Source: Rhizobium sp. 16-488-2b | GTDB taxonomy: Bacteria; Pseudomonadota; Alphaproteobacteria; Rhizobiales; Rhizobiaceae | Direction of reading: 5' to 3' | Length of the DNA stretch: 64,000 nucleotides | NCBI RefSeq assembly: GCF_017741815.1 | Contig: NZ_JAGHMF010000034.1 | Location: 372,001 to 436,000, forward strand | In this document: one piece after another, positions 1 through 7,815 of the stretch | Numbering within the stretch: position 1 is the first letter of the stretch | Layout: each line of letters starts with the position of its first letter | The notes under the pieces: model-generated | What the model was told of the DNA's origin: nothing | Seen by the model: only the letters and a program-made list of their open reading frames with translations | The model's database searches: none | Translations under genes and position numbers: made by a program

Positions 1-1204
1 CGTAATCCGAGTGCTTTGAATGGAGAAGTCCTTCGACGTTCTCGAAGACGAAAGCTTTGGGCTCGACTTCCTTCACCGCTCGAACGCCTTCAGTCAGCAT
101 ATCGTTTTCATCATCTTTTCCCCTCCGCTTGCCCACCGTGCTGTATGGCGTGCATGGAAGGCCGCCTGTCAGGAGGTCGATCCGCTGCTCTTTGTACTGC
201 GTGAAATCCACTTTTCGGATGTCTTCCGCGATCACAGGCCATCCCGGACGGTTCGCCTTCAGTGTCGCGACGGCGGTCTTGTCGAGTTCGATGAGGGCGA
301 CATGGTCGAATCCTGCGCGTTCCAGCCCGAGTGCAAGACCGCCGCCACCTGCGCAAAGCTCGATGACACGCGGGCGGAGGAAGGTGGAAGGTAGTTCGGC
401 GAGTGGCTTCCGGCGGCGACCGTCAAAGGATACACGAGCCTGGCCGGACACCGACTGGAGCGCGCTTGTCTCTATCGCACCGATCTTTCCGATCTTCCCG
501 GATACGATGTCACGCAACACCTTGTGCGCGTGCGCGATCCGATATTTTGATGACATCGGCCGCAGAGAGGTCAGAGCGGGCTGCTCGCCGCCGAACAAGG
601 ATTCGAACTCTATCAGAAGCGACCCGGCCTGATGCCGAAGACCTTCCTGCATTAGCACGAGGTCGGCCTTTCCTTTGCGAAAATGTTGGCGCAGGTCGAA
701 GACGAACGACGACATCTTCTCCTCGAAGGAAAGGACAGCCTGCTTCGCATGCTTGCGGGCGGCCGCCGCGACGATCTTCTTGTTTTCAGCCGTTAGAGCC
801 TCGGCAGGCGTCAGCTTTGCCGCAGCCAACCTTCTTCGGATCAGGGAAATGTCCTTGGTGTCGATATGCGCACCGATCTCCATCCGCTCAAGCACCTCTC
901 GCCTTGTATCGGCGCCTGCCGTCACGAGTGCCTTCACGACCGGCCAGGAAGCGCGAGCTCTTTCTAGGACGCCCTCCTGTCCCTTCAAGGTTTCCGCGAA
1001 TCATAAATACGTCGATAGCTCCGACGCGGGCAGGTTGCAGCGAGTCTTAAGGAAGGCTTTTGCTTCCGCTGAGGGCAAGGTGTCCGTGAGCTTCTCGATC
1101 TCGGCCGCCATCTGAAGTATCTTGTTGGTCATCTGCTCCTGCAGGGCGATAATGCGCGATCGCGCACCGGCAAGAGCATTTGCCTTAATGTCATTGTCGG
1201 CCAT
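1..1204 (-). pseudogene. DNA cytosine-5 methyltransferase, cut by window edge and interrupted by one in-frame TGA
   Basis: Read on the minus strand from ATG at 1204, this is a paralogue of the intact methyltransferase at 57440-59449: the same helical N-terminal region, then the C5-methyltransferase core with motif I (ELCAGGGGLALGLERAGF), the catalytic motif IV (GGLPCTPYS) and motif VI (FENVEG). I read the frame codon by codon. It is open from the window edge up to a single TGA at 1001-1003, where the other copy has a lysine (YVKFS against YL*FA), and open again from there to 1204. The C-terminus lies outside the window. The stop may inactivate the gene, or an internal start may give a shorter protein that keeps the catalytic core. 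The family methylates the C5 position of cytosine; target sequence unknown. Confidence 0.85.
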
Positions 1205-1335
1205 GCGAGTGTCCCCTTTCGGGACATCGATACAACGTTGGTTCTTTCAGGGCCGGTAATCGGATCGTTCGAATTTGACCAAAATTGGGAATTTGACATC
1301 GATACGTTGACCGCTTTCAACGATGTAATTTGTGA

Positions 1336-1640
1336 TTAGCGGCACCAAAGGCGGCGCTGAACGACGCGATCGTTTCGGTCGTAGGCGAAGATCATGTTGC
1401 CATCGGGGCGAGCCTTGCGCAGGTCCATTCCTTCAAGCGTCGCGCAGTGAAGGATCCAGGCGTCGACAATGCCGCCCGCGAACCGGCTCTTTACTAGATT
1501 GCGTAGATCCTCTTGCTTTCGCGAAACACCGTGTCCGTCCCTGGCACTTGCGTACGCCGTGCGAACCGCTGCGCTAAAGACACGACGCATCTCCCGCAGG
1601 AGCGCGGCCTCTTCGTCAGAGCATCGGTATGGAATGGAGA
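1336..1640 (-). pseudogene. Fragment resembling the N-terminus of a TnpB/OrfB-type transposase protein
   Basis: The minus-strand frame reads IPYRCSDEEAALLREMRR and later RNLVKSRFAGGIVDAWILHC. This pattern recalls the N-terminal part of IS200/IS605-type OrfB (TnpB) proteins, from memory. The 3' side loses the family pattern after about 1400 and stops at 1336, and no start with a good ribosome binding site is seen. It lies between a damaged methyltransferase gene and a truncated ABC permease gene, in a stretch of gene debris. It could instead be a fragment of an unrelated small rhizobial protein. Confidence 0.4.
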
Positions 1641-1943
1641 TGGCTTGCAAGGCGGGAACATCATTGTTTCGATGTTCCAATGGTCCAGTCGAATCCTTCG
1701 CGGCGTCAACCGCCGGCGAAAATGAGGCGGCAACTAAAAGGAGAACTCGTAGCCGACCGAGGGCGAGACAGTCATTTGCCAATCCACATCGAAATCCGGA
1801 TAGCCTATGTTTCCATCGTGCTGTGGCGGCAATGCGTGAACTCGATAGAAACTTGCTGCTCGCGACCAGGGGGCTGGGCGCAAGCGGTTGGGAGCTTTTC
1901 AGCACATTACCTTCCCACTCGTTCTTCCCAGTATCCTCCAGGG

Positions 1944-2171
1944 GCGTTTCTAGCCTTCATCATCTCGTTTGATGAGCTCGTCGTGACGATGTTCCTCGCT
2001 GGCACGGAGCCGACGCTTCCAAAGAAAACATTCGATGATATGCTCAACCAGATCGAACCTACGATAGCTGCAGTGTCGGTGCTGCAGATCGCTATGGTCT
2101 GCGTACTCTTGGGCGTTTCCTTCGTTTGCCGCACCGAGGTCAGCGGCAGGATTAAAATCGGCAAGGCGTGA
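1944..2171 (+). pseudogene. 3' fragment of a PotC-type ABC transporter permease
   Basis: About 75 codons match the C-terminal end of spermidine/putrescine-type permeases: AFIISFDELVVTMFLAG, then LPKKTFDDMLNQIEPTIAAV, then a final membrane helix. The upstream part of the open frame does not look like a permease, and no start, EAA loop or partner ABC genes are present. It is therefore a remnant left by a rearrangement whose junction lies near 1944. No function is expected. Confidence 0.7.
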
Positions 2172-2238
2172 TGCAAAACGCCGCCTCACATCGGCGGCGG
2201 CGTTTCTCGGCTGGAGAGCTGCACGGCTAGTTGAATCT

Positions 2239-3690
2239 TTAATCGATCATAGGGCGTGGCGCGCCATTGCCCCTCGCGAAGCGCGAGTCCTTGGCCATGC
2301 CGCAGTCTAGGCAGTTCGCGTCCTTCCTCGGGGTGACGAAGCGAACTCGTCGCTCGAGAGGCCGGCCCTGGACCGTTCCTTGGAACGCTTCCTCCATCGT
2401 CATGCCCGTGATGTAGAAGAGGAAATCGTTGGCCGCCTGAGAGGCGCTAAGTGCATTGAGCGTTATCACACTTGGCGCGGCTGCGTCGTGAGCATCGACG
2501 TAGCGCTCCAACCTACGCACCGCCGAAGGCACGCTTTCTTCACGAAGCTTCACCCGATCAATCGCCTGATTACAAAGAAGGCAGCCGCAATCGGGTCGCA
2601 CGATACGCGACGTGGTGTGGACGTTTTCGATCGCTCCGGTCTTTTCTTCGGCATGGATGCGGCTGCCGAGTTGAACGCCGGGCACCAGGTATTGATGAAC
2701 CAGCGCGTTGAACAGACGTCGTGCACGGTGGCCGTCCGCCGCCAGAAAAACGTAGTCGCAAGTCTTCAGTGCTTCGGCCACCGCCGTCTGCTCCATCGAG
2801 GTGAAGTGGAGCTCGATGCGCGCTGCGCTGTTTGCCTTCAAGATCACGCGACGAGCCAGATCAATCTTACGAGTTGCGAGCCAACTCCCGAGAGCGCGCA
2901 TCCAACCTGGGCGGCCATCCGCAGTCAGCCATGACATCGCGTCCAGGCCCGTTGCGTCGACGAGCCGAGGAACGTTGCTAGGCTGAACTCGGTCGGGGTC
3001 GACGAGTACGAATTCGCCAACGCCAAGGCGCCCGAGAAGTTCGGCGAGAACCGAGCCGACGCCTCCGAGACCAATAATGGCGACGCGGGTCTTGCCCAGG
3101 ATGGCCTGGCCATTTGCCCCAAACATTCGGACCTGACGGTCGTATCTCTGCTCGAATGTCACCGTGTCGGCGAGCGGGGCAGGACGTAGCTGGCGGCGAC
3201 TTGCGCCGACCACGACCATCCTGTCGACCGTGAGACGCCCTCTACCTGGAAACCAGATGTCGCCCGCGATTGCATTGGGCGCGAACACGAGCGATCCCAC
3301 AGGCATGCCCTCCACCAGATCAAGGAGAGCGGGGAAGCCGCGCTCGTGGCTTTCTATATCGACGTCGGAAAACGACACTCTGTCGCTGCCGCCGTGATTG
3401 TGAACGGCCAGATAGACGAGCTTCTCGTCACGGCAAAAACGAGCTTGCTTCATGATGAAGGGCGCGACGAGGCGGCGGTATCCGCGGGTTCTAGGCACCC
3501 AGTCGCGTCCTTCCTGAGCAAGAATAACCGAACGGACGGTCAGCACGGGGCCCGCGGGCGTGTCGAGCAGGCCGGCATGGAGAATTGCGCCGTGTTCGTC
3601 GTGATCGCCAGGGAACAGGTGCGCATGCAAAGTTTCATACATTTGCGCGGTGATTCTGATTTCGCAGGTGTTCATCGTTCGAGCATCCAT
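2239..3690 (-). CDS. JAB (MPN+) peptidase fused to an E1/ThiF-like adenylyltransferase
   Basis: A 483-residue protein with two domains. Residues about 8-160 form a JAB/MPN metallopeptidase fold: Glu32, His97-x-His99 and a Ser/Asp pair near 106-111 fit the zinc-binding JAMM motif. Residues about 185-465 form a ThiF/MoeB/E1 domain with the nucleotide loop GLGGVGS at 207-213 and an acidic strand (VLVDPDRV). Cysteine pairs 370/373 and 460/463 probably bind a structural zinc. E1 domains adenylate the C-terminus of ubiquitin-like proteins and JAB domains cleave such conjugates, so the fusion suggests a self-contained bacterial conjugation or processing enzyme. No ubiquitin-like or E2 gene lies beside it. 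A second ATG at 3675 is possible; neither start has a clear Shine-Dalgarno sequence. Confidence 0.85.
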   Translation of the reverse strand: MDARTMNTCEIRITAQMYETLHAHLFPGDHDEHGAILHAGLLDTPAGPVLTVRSVILAQEGRDWVPRTRGYRRLVAPFIMKQARFCRDEKLVYLAVHNHGGSDRVSFSDVDIESHERGFPALLDLVEGMPVGSLVFAPNAIAGDIWFPGRGRLTVDRMVVVGASRRQLRPAPLADTVTFEQRYDRQVRMFGANGQAILGKTRVAIIGLGGVGSVLAELLGRLGVGEFVLVDPDRVQPSNVPRLVDATGLDAMSWLTADGRPGWMRALGSWLATRKIDLARRVILKANSAARIELHFTSMEQTAVAEALKTCDYVFLAADGHRARRLFNALVHQYLVPGVQLGSRIHAEEKTGAIENVHTTSRIVRPDCGCLLCNQAIDRVKLREESVPSAVRRLERYVDAHDAAAPSVITLNALSASQAANDFLFYITGMTMEEAFQGTVQGRPLERRVRFVTPRKDANCLDCGMAKDSRFARGNGAPRPMID

Positions 3691-3740
3691 TGCAAAACGG
3701 TCAGCATCTTTCGTTCTGCCGGATTAGGATGGAGGTTTTT

Positions 3741-3953
3741 ATGCCGCCGCTTATCCGGTTCATGCTCACGCGACTAGCGATCGGCTTTGCCTTGGGCGCT
3801 TTGACCGGTGTTGTTGTCTGGGCGATTAACCTATCACAATTGTATCCACCAAACCCCGAGCGCTGGATCGCGCAGTCGCTATTCGTTTATCTTTTCGCAA
3901 GTACGATGGGCGTTGGCTATCTTGCCACATCTCTTTTTCTGGATGTTGAGTAA
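3741..3953 (+). CDS. Small two-helix membrane protein, unknown
   Basis: Seventy residues with hydrophobic segments at about 9-30 and 45-65 and short polar ends. The ATG at 3741 follows a good GGAGG, so it was preferred over the upstream ATG of the same frame. It diverges from the JAB-E1 gene, and its stop lies 15 bases from the convergent gene at 3969. I do not recognise the family. Confidence 0.6.
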   Translation: MPPLIRFMLTRLAIGFALGALTGVVVWAINLSQLYPPNPERWIAQSLFVYLFASTMGVGYLATSLFLDVE

Positions 3954-3968
3954 ACACCCCAGTGGACT

Positions 3969-4304
3969 TCAATTCTGGACAGAGCTGCGTTTCGCCCCGT
4001 CAACAGCCAACGGCCGGGTGGAGCGCCATCCTCTCAGCCAATTCATGACGTCGTTCGCAGTCACGAGAAAAGTCTCCCCGACTGGATTGCGGTCGAGCAC
4101 CGTCTGAGTCAGCGCGATACTGCAGAATGTCTCGGCATATTCGAGGAGTCGCGGCTCATCGGCCAACGGCGGCGACGCTACTGAAAGCAGCGCGCGTCGC
4201 GATACCGTCACTTCGCCTGTCCGTCCAGATTGAACAAACAGGATGTGCCCAGATTGCACACGTCGATCGAAACGTGCTCGGACGACAACAGGTGTCATAT
4301 CCAT
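3969..4304 (-). CDS. Small conserved protein, DUF1488-like, paralogue of 14754-15041
   Basis: A 111-residue soluble protein. It shares a pattern with the product of 14754-15041: a short strand-rich N-terminus, a central ADEPRLLEY or ADESRLQQS segment, and a C-terminal V(T/S)A(N/S)DVxxW. That pattern resembles DUF1488 proteins, an assignment made from memory with low certainty. The two copies lie about 10 kb apart among denitrification genes, and the second has a Crp/Fnr box. Function unknown. Confidence 0.6.
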   Translation of the reverse strand: MDMTPVVVRARFDRRVQSGHILFVQSGRTGEVTVSRRALLSVASPPLADEPRLLEYAETFCSIALTQTVLDRNPVGETFLVTANDVMNWLRGWRSTRPLAVDGAKRSSVQN

Positions 4305-4382
4305 CCTCTCCCCGCAAACACATCAATCCCTTGCTGCAGAACGCATCTCTCTGATCAACCCGAAGGTTGGCGCGGTGACGTC

Positions 4383-4562
4383 TCAACGCCCCTCAATGCG
4401 GTGATCTTCCGTGTCGGTGGGCTCGTTGTCCCGCAGGCCTTTTTTGAACGCGTTTATTCCTTGTGCGAGGTCGCCCATTAACTCAGGCAGCTTTCCTTTG
4501 CCGAAGAACATCAGTACGACGACAAGTACTATGACCCAATGCCATATGCTAAGGCTTCCCAT
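4383..4562 (-). CDS. tatA: Twin-arginine translocase subunit TatA
   Basis: Fifty-nine residues with the TatA layout: a short N-terminus, one transmembrane helix (WHWVIVLVVVLMF), the hinge FGKGKLPELMGDL, an amphipathic helix and an acidic tail. The ATG at 4562 follows AGGAG and replaces a longer, poorer start. TatA forms the pore for folded, cofactor-loaded proteins. No tatB or tatC is adjacent, so it would work with chromosomal partners. NapA, NirK and the Rieske protein encoded here carry twin-arginine-like leaders, so this extra copy may raise export capacity during denitrification. A near-match Crp/Fnr box lies 54 bases upstream. Confidence 0.9.
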   Translation of the reverse strand: MGSLSIWHWVIVLVVVLMFFGKGKLPELMGDLAQGINAFKKGLRDNEPTDTEDHRIEGR

Positions 4563-4615
4563 GTTGATCTCCTGTTGAACGAAGCCCACGTTATAACGAG
4601 GACGCGTGTCCACGT

Positions 4616-4629
4616 TTGTGACAGATCAA
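4616..4629. promoter_or_regulatory. Candidate Crp/Fnr-type box upstream of tatA (one deviating half-site)
   Basis: TTGTGACAGATCAA: the right half-site TCAA is perfect and the left is TTGT, which gives the TTGA-N6-ACAA form on the opposite strand. It lies 54 bases before the tatA start. Confidence 0.4.
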
Positions 4630-4652
4630 TTAAAACAGAAGGATGTTGACTT

Positions 4653-4895
4653 TCAGCCCCCCGCGCGACCGTTTTGACGTGTAAGATCGCCTTCTGGCCG
4701 TGCGTGCGGTTCGTGCACCGTCTTCTGCTGAGGTATTAGCTGGACGCTGGCTGGACGTGAGTGAAACGGGAAGCTCGAACGAGTTTCCATGAGATGCGCT
4801 TCTAACGTGGCCTGGATCTCGCCGCTCAGGGGGGCGCCCGAGCTGAAAAGTTCAAGGATGTCGACATGAATATCGGCGGCGCTCGAGTATCTCAT
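4653..4895 (-). CDS. Unknown small protein coupled to the ubi cluster
   Basis: An 80-residue frame whose ATG overlaps the stop of the preceding gene by an ATGA, the usual sign of translational coupling. It has no membrane helix, and its polar, proline-rich second half looks disordered. I do not recognise it. Its place as last gene behind ubiT, ubiU, ubiV and the gene at 4892-5308 is the main evidence that it is real. Confidence 0.45.
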   Translation of the reverse strand: MRYSSAADIHVDILELFSSGAPLSGEIQATLEAHLMETRSSFPFHSRPASVQLIPQQKTVHEPHARPEGDLTRQNGRAGG

Positions 4896-5308
4896 CTCCG
4901 AGCGCCTAGCGGTAAGGGTGCAAGGCTCCCGTGAGCACCGCGGAGGTCGCGTCTGTTAAAGGTGAATGCGCGAAGTAGCTGTGAACCCAGTCTGGCCTGT
5001 TCGGCTAGATCTTCGAAAATCATCGCTGCTTCTTCAAGCTCGCCAATATCGGTGGCTGGACCAAGTTCATCGAATTCGCGGAGTAGTTCGAGTAGCGTCG
5101 CAACTTTCGTTCTTTGACGTATCGCGGAAGAGAATAGCTCGCTAACCACCGAAGCCCGCTCAGAAGGCTCCAAACTTGCCAACACTTCGCCGACCACCGT
5201 GGAGCAGCCACAATCCAGTTCCGGTTTTCTCGTGAATGCTTTGATCTGGCGGAGCGCAGAAAGGGCTCTCCCTCCATCGGATAGTGCATGCTTTCGTTTG
5301 GTCATCAT
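4892..5308 (-). CDS. Unknown 138-residue protein coupled to ubiV
   Basis: The start ATG at 5308 overlaps the ubiV stop (TGATG), so translation is probably coupled; the longer upstream start was rejected for that reason. The protein is mainly helical and acidic, with the cysteine pair LDCGCS near residue 35 and segments such as ELLREFDELGPATDIGELEE. No known domain was recognised. Context suggests an accessory role in anaerobic quinone synthesis or in anaerobic growth generally; this is inference. Confidence 0.55.
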   Translation of the reverse strand: MMTKRKHALSDGGRALSALRQIKAFTRKPELDCGCSTVVGEVLASLEPSERASVVSELFSSAIRQRTKVATLLELLREFDELGPATDIGELEEAAMIFEDLAEQARLGSQLLRAFTFNRRDLRGAHGSLAPLPLGARR

Positions 5309-6234
5309 CACCAGTGTCCTTGCGAGTTTCTTTGTCTGGATACCCACTCCGCACCAGCCGAGCCATGGTGGAAGCCATTGGAGAGCGGTGCTTGGGGGAA
5401 AGCGGTCCGGAGCAACGCGACTGCCTCCTCCGTGGAGATCTTGCCGCAACAGAGGTCAGCGAAAATCACCGCTACCAACGCCATGTCACAGTCCTGCGGC
5501 GAGAGCCTCAGGGATGACACGCCGAGCGACCTGACGTTTTCCGGCGGTTCGGCAAGGGCTTGGCATGAGTGCGATACGGTCTGAACCCCGTTGAGAGCAA
5601 GGAATGGCTGTCCCGAAAGTGTGCCTACCGGAAGGCCGTCAGGTTCGTCTTGGCAAACAAACTGGCAGTTGTCCTTGGTCTTGCCTTTTGAGCGAGCATG
5701 AGCGCAACGCGCGGAAATGGCGAGCGGAACGCGGCCAAATGCGAATAGCTCGAACTCTGGGCCGGAACACGCTCGAGTGATCTCGGCAACCGATGTCGCC
5801 GGAATTTCGGGCGGCAGGCAGATATTGGTCGCTCCGTTTCGAGCAAGGAAGCGGGCCGTCGCGCCGTTGTAGACGTTCACAAACGGCCCGATGGCGTGTG
5901 AACGGCCCTTCAGAAGCTGCAGCGCGGAAAGATCATTGGCTTCTACAAGGTGGCACTCGTCGCGAGCGACGGTCTGTTGATATTTCGATTCGCGATCCAG
6001 CGTTACCAAGGCAAGAGTCGAGAGGCGCACGGTCTTGCCAGCCCGTTCCAAGCGCTCGACCGCGGCAGCCATCTCGCTTTCAATGAAGTGCAATCTCTTT
6101 GAGCAGATGGTTTCACCGAGGACCACTGTCTCCACGGGAGCCTCATCTGCCATACGAAAGTAAAAATCGCGCCATTTCTCCGTCGACCAAAGATAGAGCA
6201 GCGGACCCAGGGTGAGGTTAATCGGTTCCATCAT
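5308..6234 (-). CDS. ubiV: UbiV, oxygen-independent ubiquinone hydroxylation protein (U32 family)
   Basis: A 308-residue U32-peptidase-family protein starting MEPINLTLGPLLYLW, with the family cysteines in GETICSKR and in SARCAHARSKGK plus CQFVC. These are the expected ligands of a 4Fe-4S cluster. With UbiU it forms the heterodimer that hydroxylates the ubiquinone ring without O2. ATG at 6234 lies 5 bases after the ubiU stop; a longer start would overlap ubiU. It is followed by two coupled unknown genes. The identification rests on family pattern and on the full ubiT-ubiU-ubiV context. Confidence 0.9.
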   Translation of the reverse strand: MMEPINLTLGPLLYLWSTEKWRDFYFRMADEAPVETVVLGETICSKRLHFIESEMAAAVERLERAGKTVRLSTLALVTLDRESKYQQTVARDECHLVEANDLSALQLLKGRSHAIGPFVNVYNGATARFLARNGATNICLPPEIPATSVAEITRACSGPEFELFAFGRVPLAISARCAHARSKGKTKDNCQFVCQDEPDGLPVGTLSGQPFLALNGVQTVSHSCQALAEPPENVRSLGVSSLRLSPQDCDMALVAVIFADLCCGKISTEEAVALLRTAFPQAPLSNGFHHGSAGAEWVSRQRNSQGHW

Positions 6235-6238
6235 GCCT

Positions 6239-7216
6239 CTATCTCCAGCGTTTCTCGTACGCACCGTGCGTCGTCTGCTGCCCTTCGCTGAGAGCCCGCA
6301 GACGGGCCATGAGGAGAGAACGGTCCGCAGGAGCCGCTTTGAGGGTTGCCCTTAGCGTTGAAACGACTTCAGCGATATAGGCCTTCCCACGCTGGCGTCC
6401 TTCCACTTTCAATGCCTTCACCCCGGCGGACCGCAGCTCGTCAAGCTGGTCCATCACATCGAGAGACACGGGATCTTCAAAGGCATAGGTTTTGCTGTCG
6501 GAGATCTCAAAGCGTCCCTTGCAGAGCGTCGGGTACCCCGCTGCTTCGTCCGCTTGGAATCGATTGATCGTGAAGCCGCCGAGATCCGAAATCATGTCAT
6601 TGCCCGATTGTCTGTAGCGAACGTGGCTAGCGGGCGAGCAGACGCCGTTCATATTCGGAGACTTGCCGGTGGCATAGGAGGAAAGCGAGCAGCGGCCTTC
6701 GGCCATGACGCAAAGGCCACCGAAAACGAACACCTCAAGTTCGCAGATCACACGTTGGGCTATCTTTGCGATGTCCTGGATCGTGAGCGTTCGCGGAAGG
6801 ACTACCCGCGTCGCGCCGAAGCTTTCTGCAAGGAACGTCAAGGCATCCGGGTTTGATGCGGAAGCCTGGACTGAGATGTGAAGCCGTTGATCGGGATATT
6901 CTTCGGCCACGTGAGCCATAAGCCCGAAGTCCGCAACGATGAGGGCGTCCGCGCCTGCCTCTCTTGCCTCTCCTGCGCGCCGATACCAAAGCTCTTCCTT
7001 ACCGGCGGTCATGAAAGTGTTCAGGGCCACAAATGTCTTCACATTTCGGGCGCGTGCATAGGCGATAGCCTCTTTCAACTCGGAAAGATCGAAATTCAAA
7101 CCGGGGAAATTGCGTGCGTTGGTCTCGTCACGAAAACCGCAATACACAGCGTCTGCTCCGGCATCAACGGCTTCGCGAAATGAGGCGGGCGTACCTGCGG
7201 GGCAGATCAATTCCAT
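6239..7216 (-). CDS. ubiU: UbiU, oxygen-independent ubiquinone hydroxylation protein (U32 family)
   Basis: 325 residues starting MELICPAGTPASFREAVDAG, typical of U32 family members. Cysteines in FGGLCVMAEGRCSLSS, NGVCSP and TLCKGR can hold the 4Fe-4S cluster known for UbiU. It acts with UbiV in the cytoplasm on the ubiquinone precursor. Its start overlaps the end of ubiT by 10 bases and its end lies 5 bases from ubiV, so the three genes form one operon. A quinone pathway free of O2 fits the respiration genes in this window. Confidence 0.92.
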   Translation of the reverse strand: MELICPAGTPASFREAVDAGADAVYCGFRDETNARNFPGLNFDLSELKEAIAYARARNVKTFVALNTFMTAGKEELWYRRAGEAREAGADALIVADFGLMAHVAEEYPDQRLHISVQASASNPDALTFLAESFGATRVVLPRTLTIQDIAKIAQRVICELEVFVFGGLCVMAEGRCSLSSYATGKSPNMNGVCSPASHVRYRQSGNDMISDLGGFTINRFQADEAAGYPTLCKGRFEISDSKTYAFEDPVSLDVMDQLDELRSAGVKALKVEGRQRGKAYIAEVVSTLRATLKAAPADRSLLMARLRALSEGQQTTHGAYEKRWR

Positions 7217-7713
7217 TGCACACCTTGATTTTTGAATGCTTCCCGGCGCACGAGATTCAAGGCCCTCGCGGTCAATGCACCAAGGGGACCTGTCAGCCTG
7301 CTCATCGAAGCAACAAGATCCAGCTCGTTGTCGTCAAGGGCATTTCTAAGAGCGAGGACCGCTTCCATATCGCCGGTCACCAAGAGCTTGCGGGAGAAGA
7401 ACATTGCGTCGCCGTCTACTCGTCCTTCCGCCAGTGCGAGCATTAATACCAGCGGCCCGCTTATTGTGGCGTCAGCCATAGGCAGGCTCCCCCGCCTAAT
7501 CACCCTGAGGGCGCGATCGGATGGGCGTATCCAGAACGAGAACGGAAAGTCGTTTGGGATGAATGCGAAGCGCGCCGTATTATACTCCCCGAGCCGATCA
7601 AACAGCTTCGGGTGGGTGCGGAGGGTTTGCTGCAGGAGGATGTCGGCGAATTGAGCCGCGATTGGTAGCGGAACGAAATTTGCAGTTGCCATCAAGCGAG
7701 ATGGAGCGAACAT
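7207..7713 (-). CDS. ubiT: UbiT, SCP2-domain accessory protein of ubiquinone synthesis
   Basis: A protein of about 168 residues with a lipid-binding SCP2/sterol-carrier fold (LFDRLGEYNTARFAFIP and GPLVLMLALAEGRVDGDAMF). UbiT binds hydrophobic intermediates of the ubiquinone pathway in the anaerobic branch. The longer frame up to 7962 would run into divergent ubiD. ATG at 7713 is preferred because AGAGG lies 6 bases before it; ATG at 7740 is the alternative. First gene of ubiT-ubiU-ubiV, driven from the shared intergenic region with a Crp/Fnr box. Confidence 0.88.
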   Translation of the reverse strand: MFAPSRLMATANFVPLPIAAQFADILLQQTLRTHPKLFDRLGEYNTARFAFIPNDFPFSFWIRPSDRALRVIRRGSLPMADATISGPLVLMLALAEGRVDGDAMFFSRKLLVTGDMEAVLALRNALDDNELDLVASMSRLTGPLGALTARALNLVRREAFKNQGVQWN

Positions 7714-7766
7714 AGGGGCCTCTTGGATTGGACGGTGCATCCTAGTTGCGATCGCAGCAACGCTAT

Positions 7767-7780
7767 TTGCTCCCGAGCAA
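7767..7780. promoter_or_regulatory. Crp/Fnr-type box between ubiT and ubiD
   Basis: Perfect dyad TTGC-TCCCGA-GCAA in the divergent region, 54 bases from the ubiT start and 36 from the ubiD start. The form TTGC-N6-GCAA fits the FixK/FNR superfamily. It may serve both directions. Confidence 0.65.
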
Positions 7781-7815
7781 AGACGCCGATGGTTTAGCAA
7801 TGCCATTGCTGCCCG

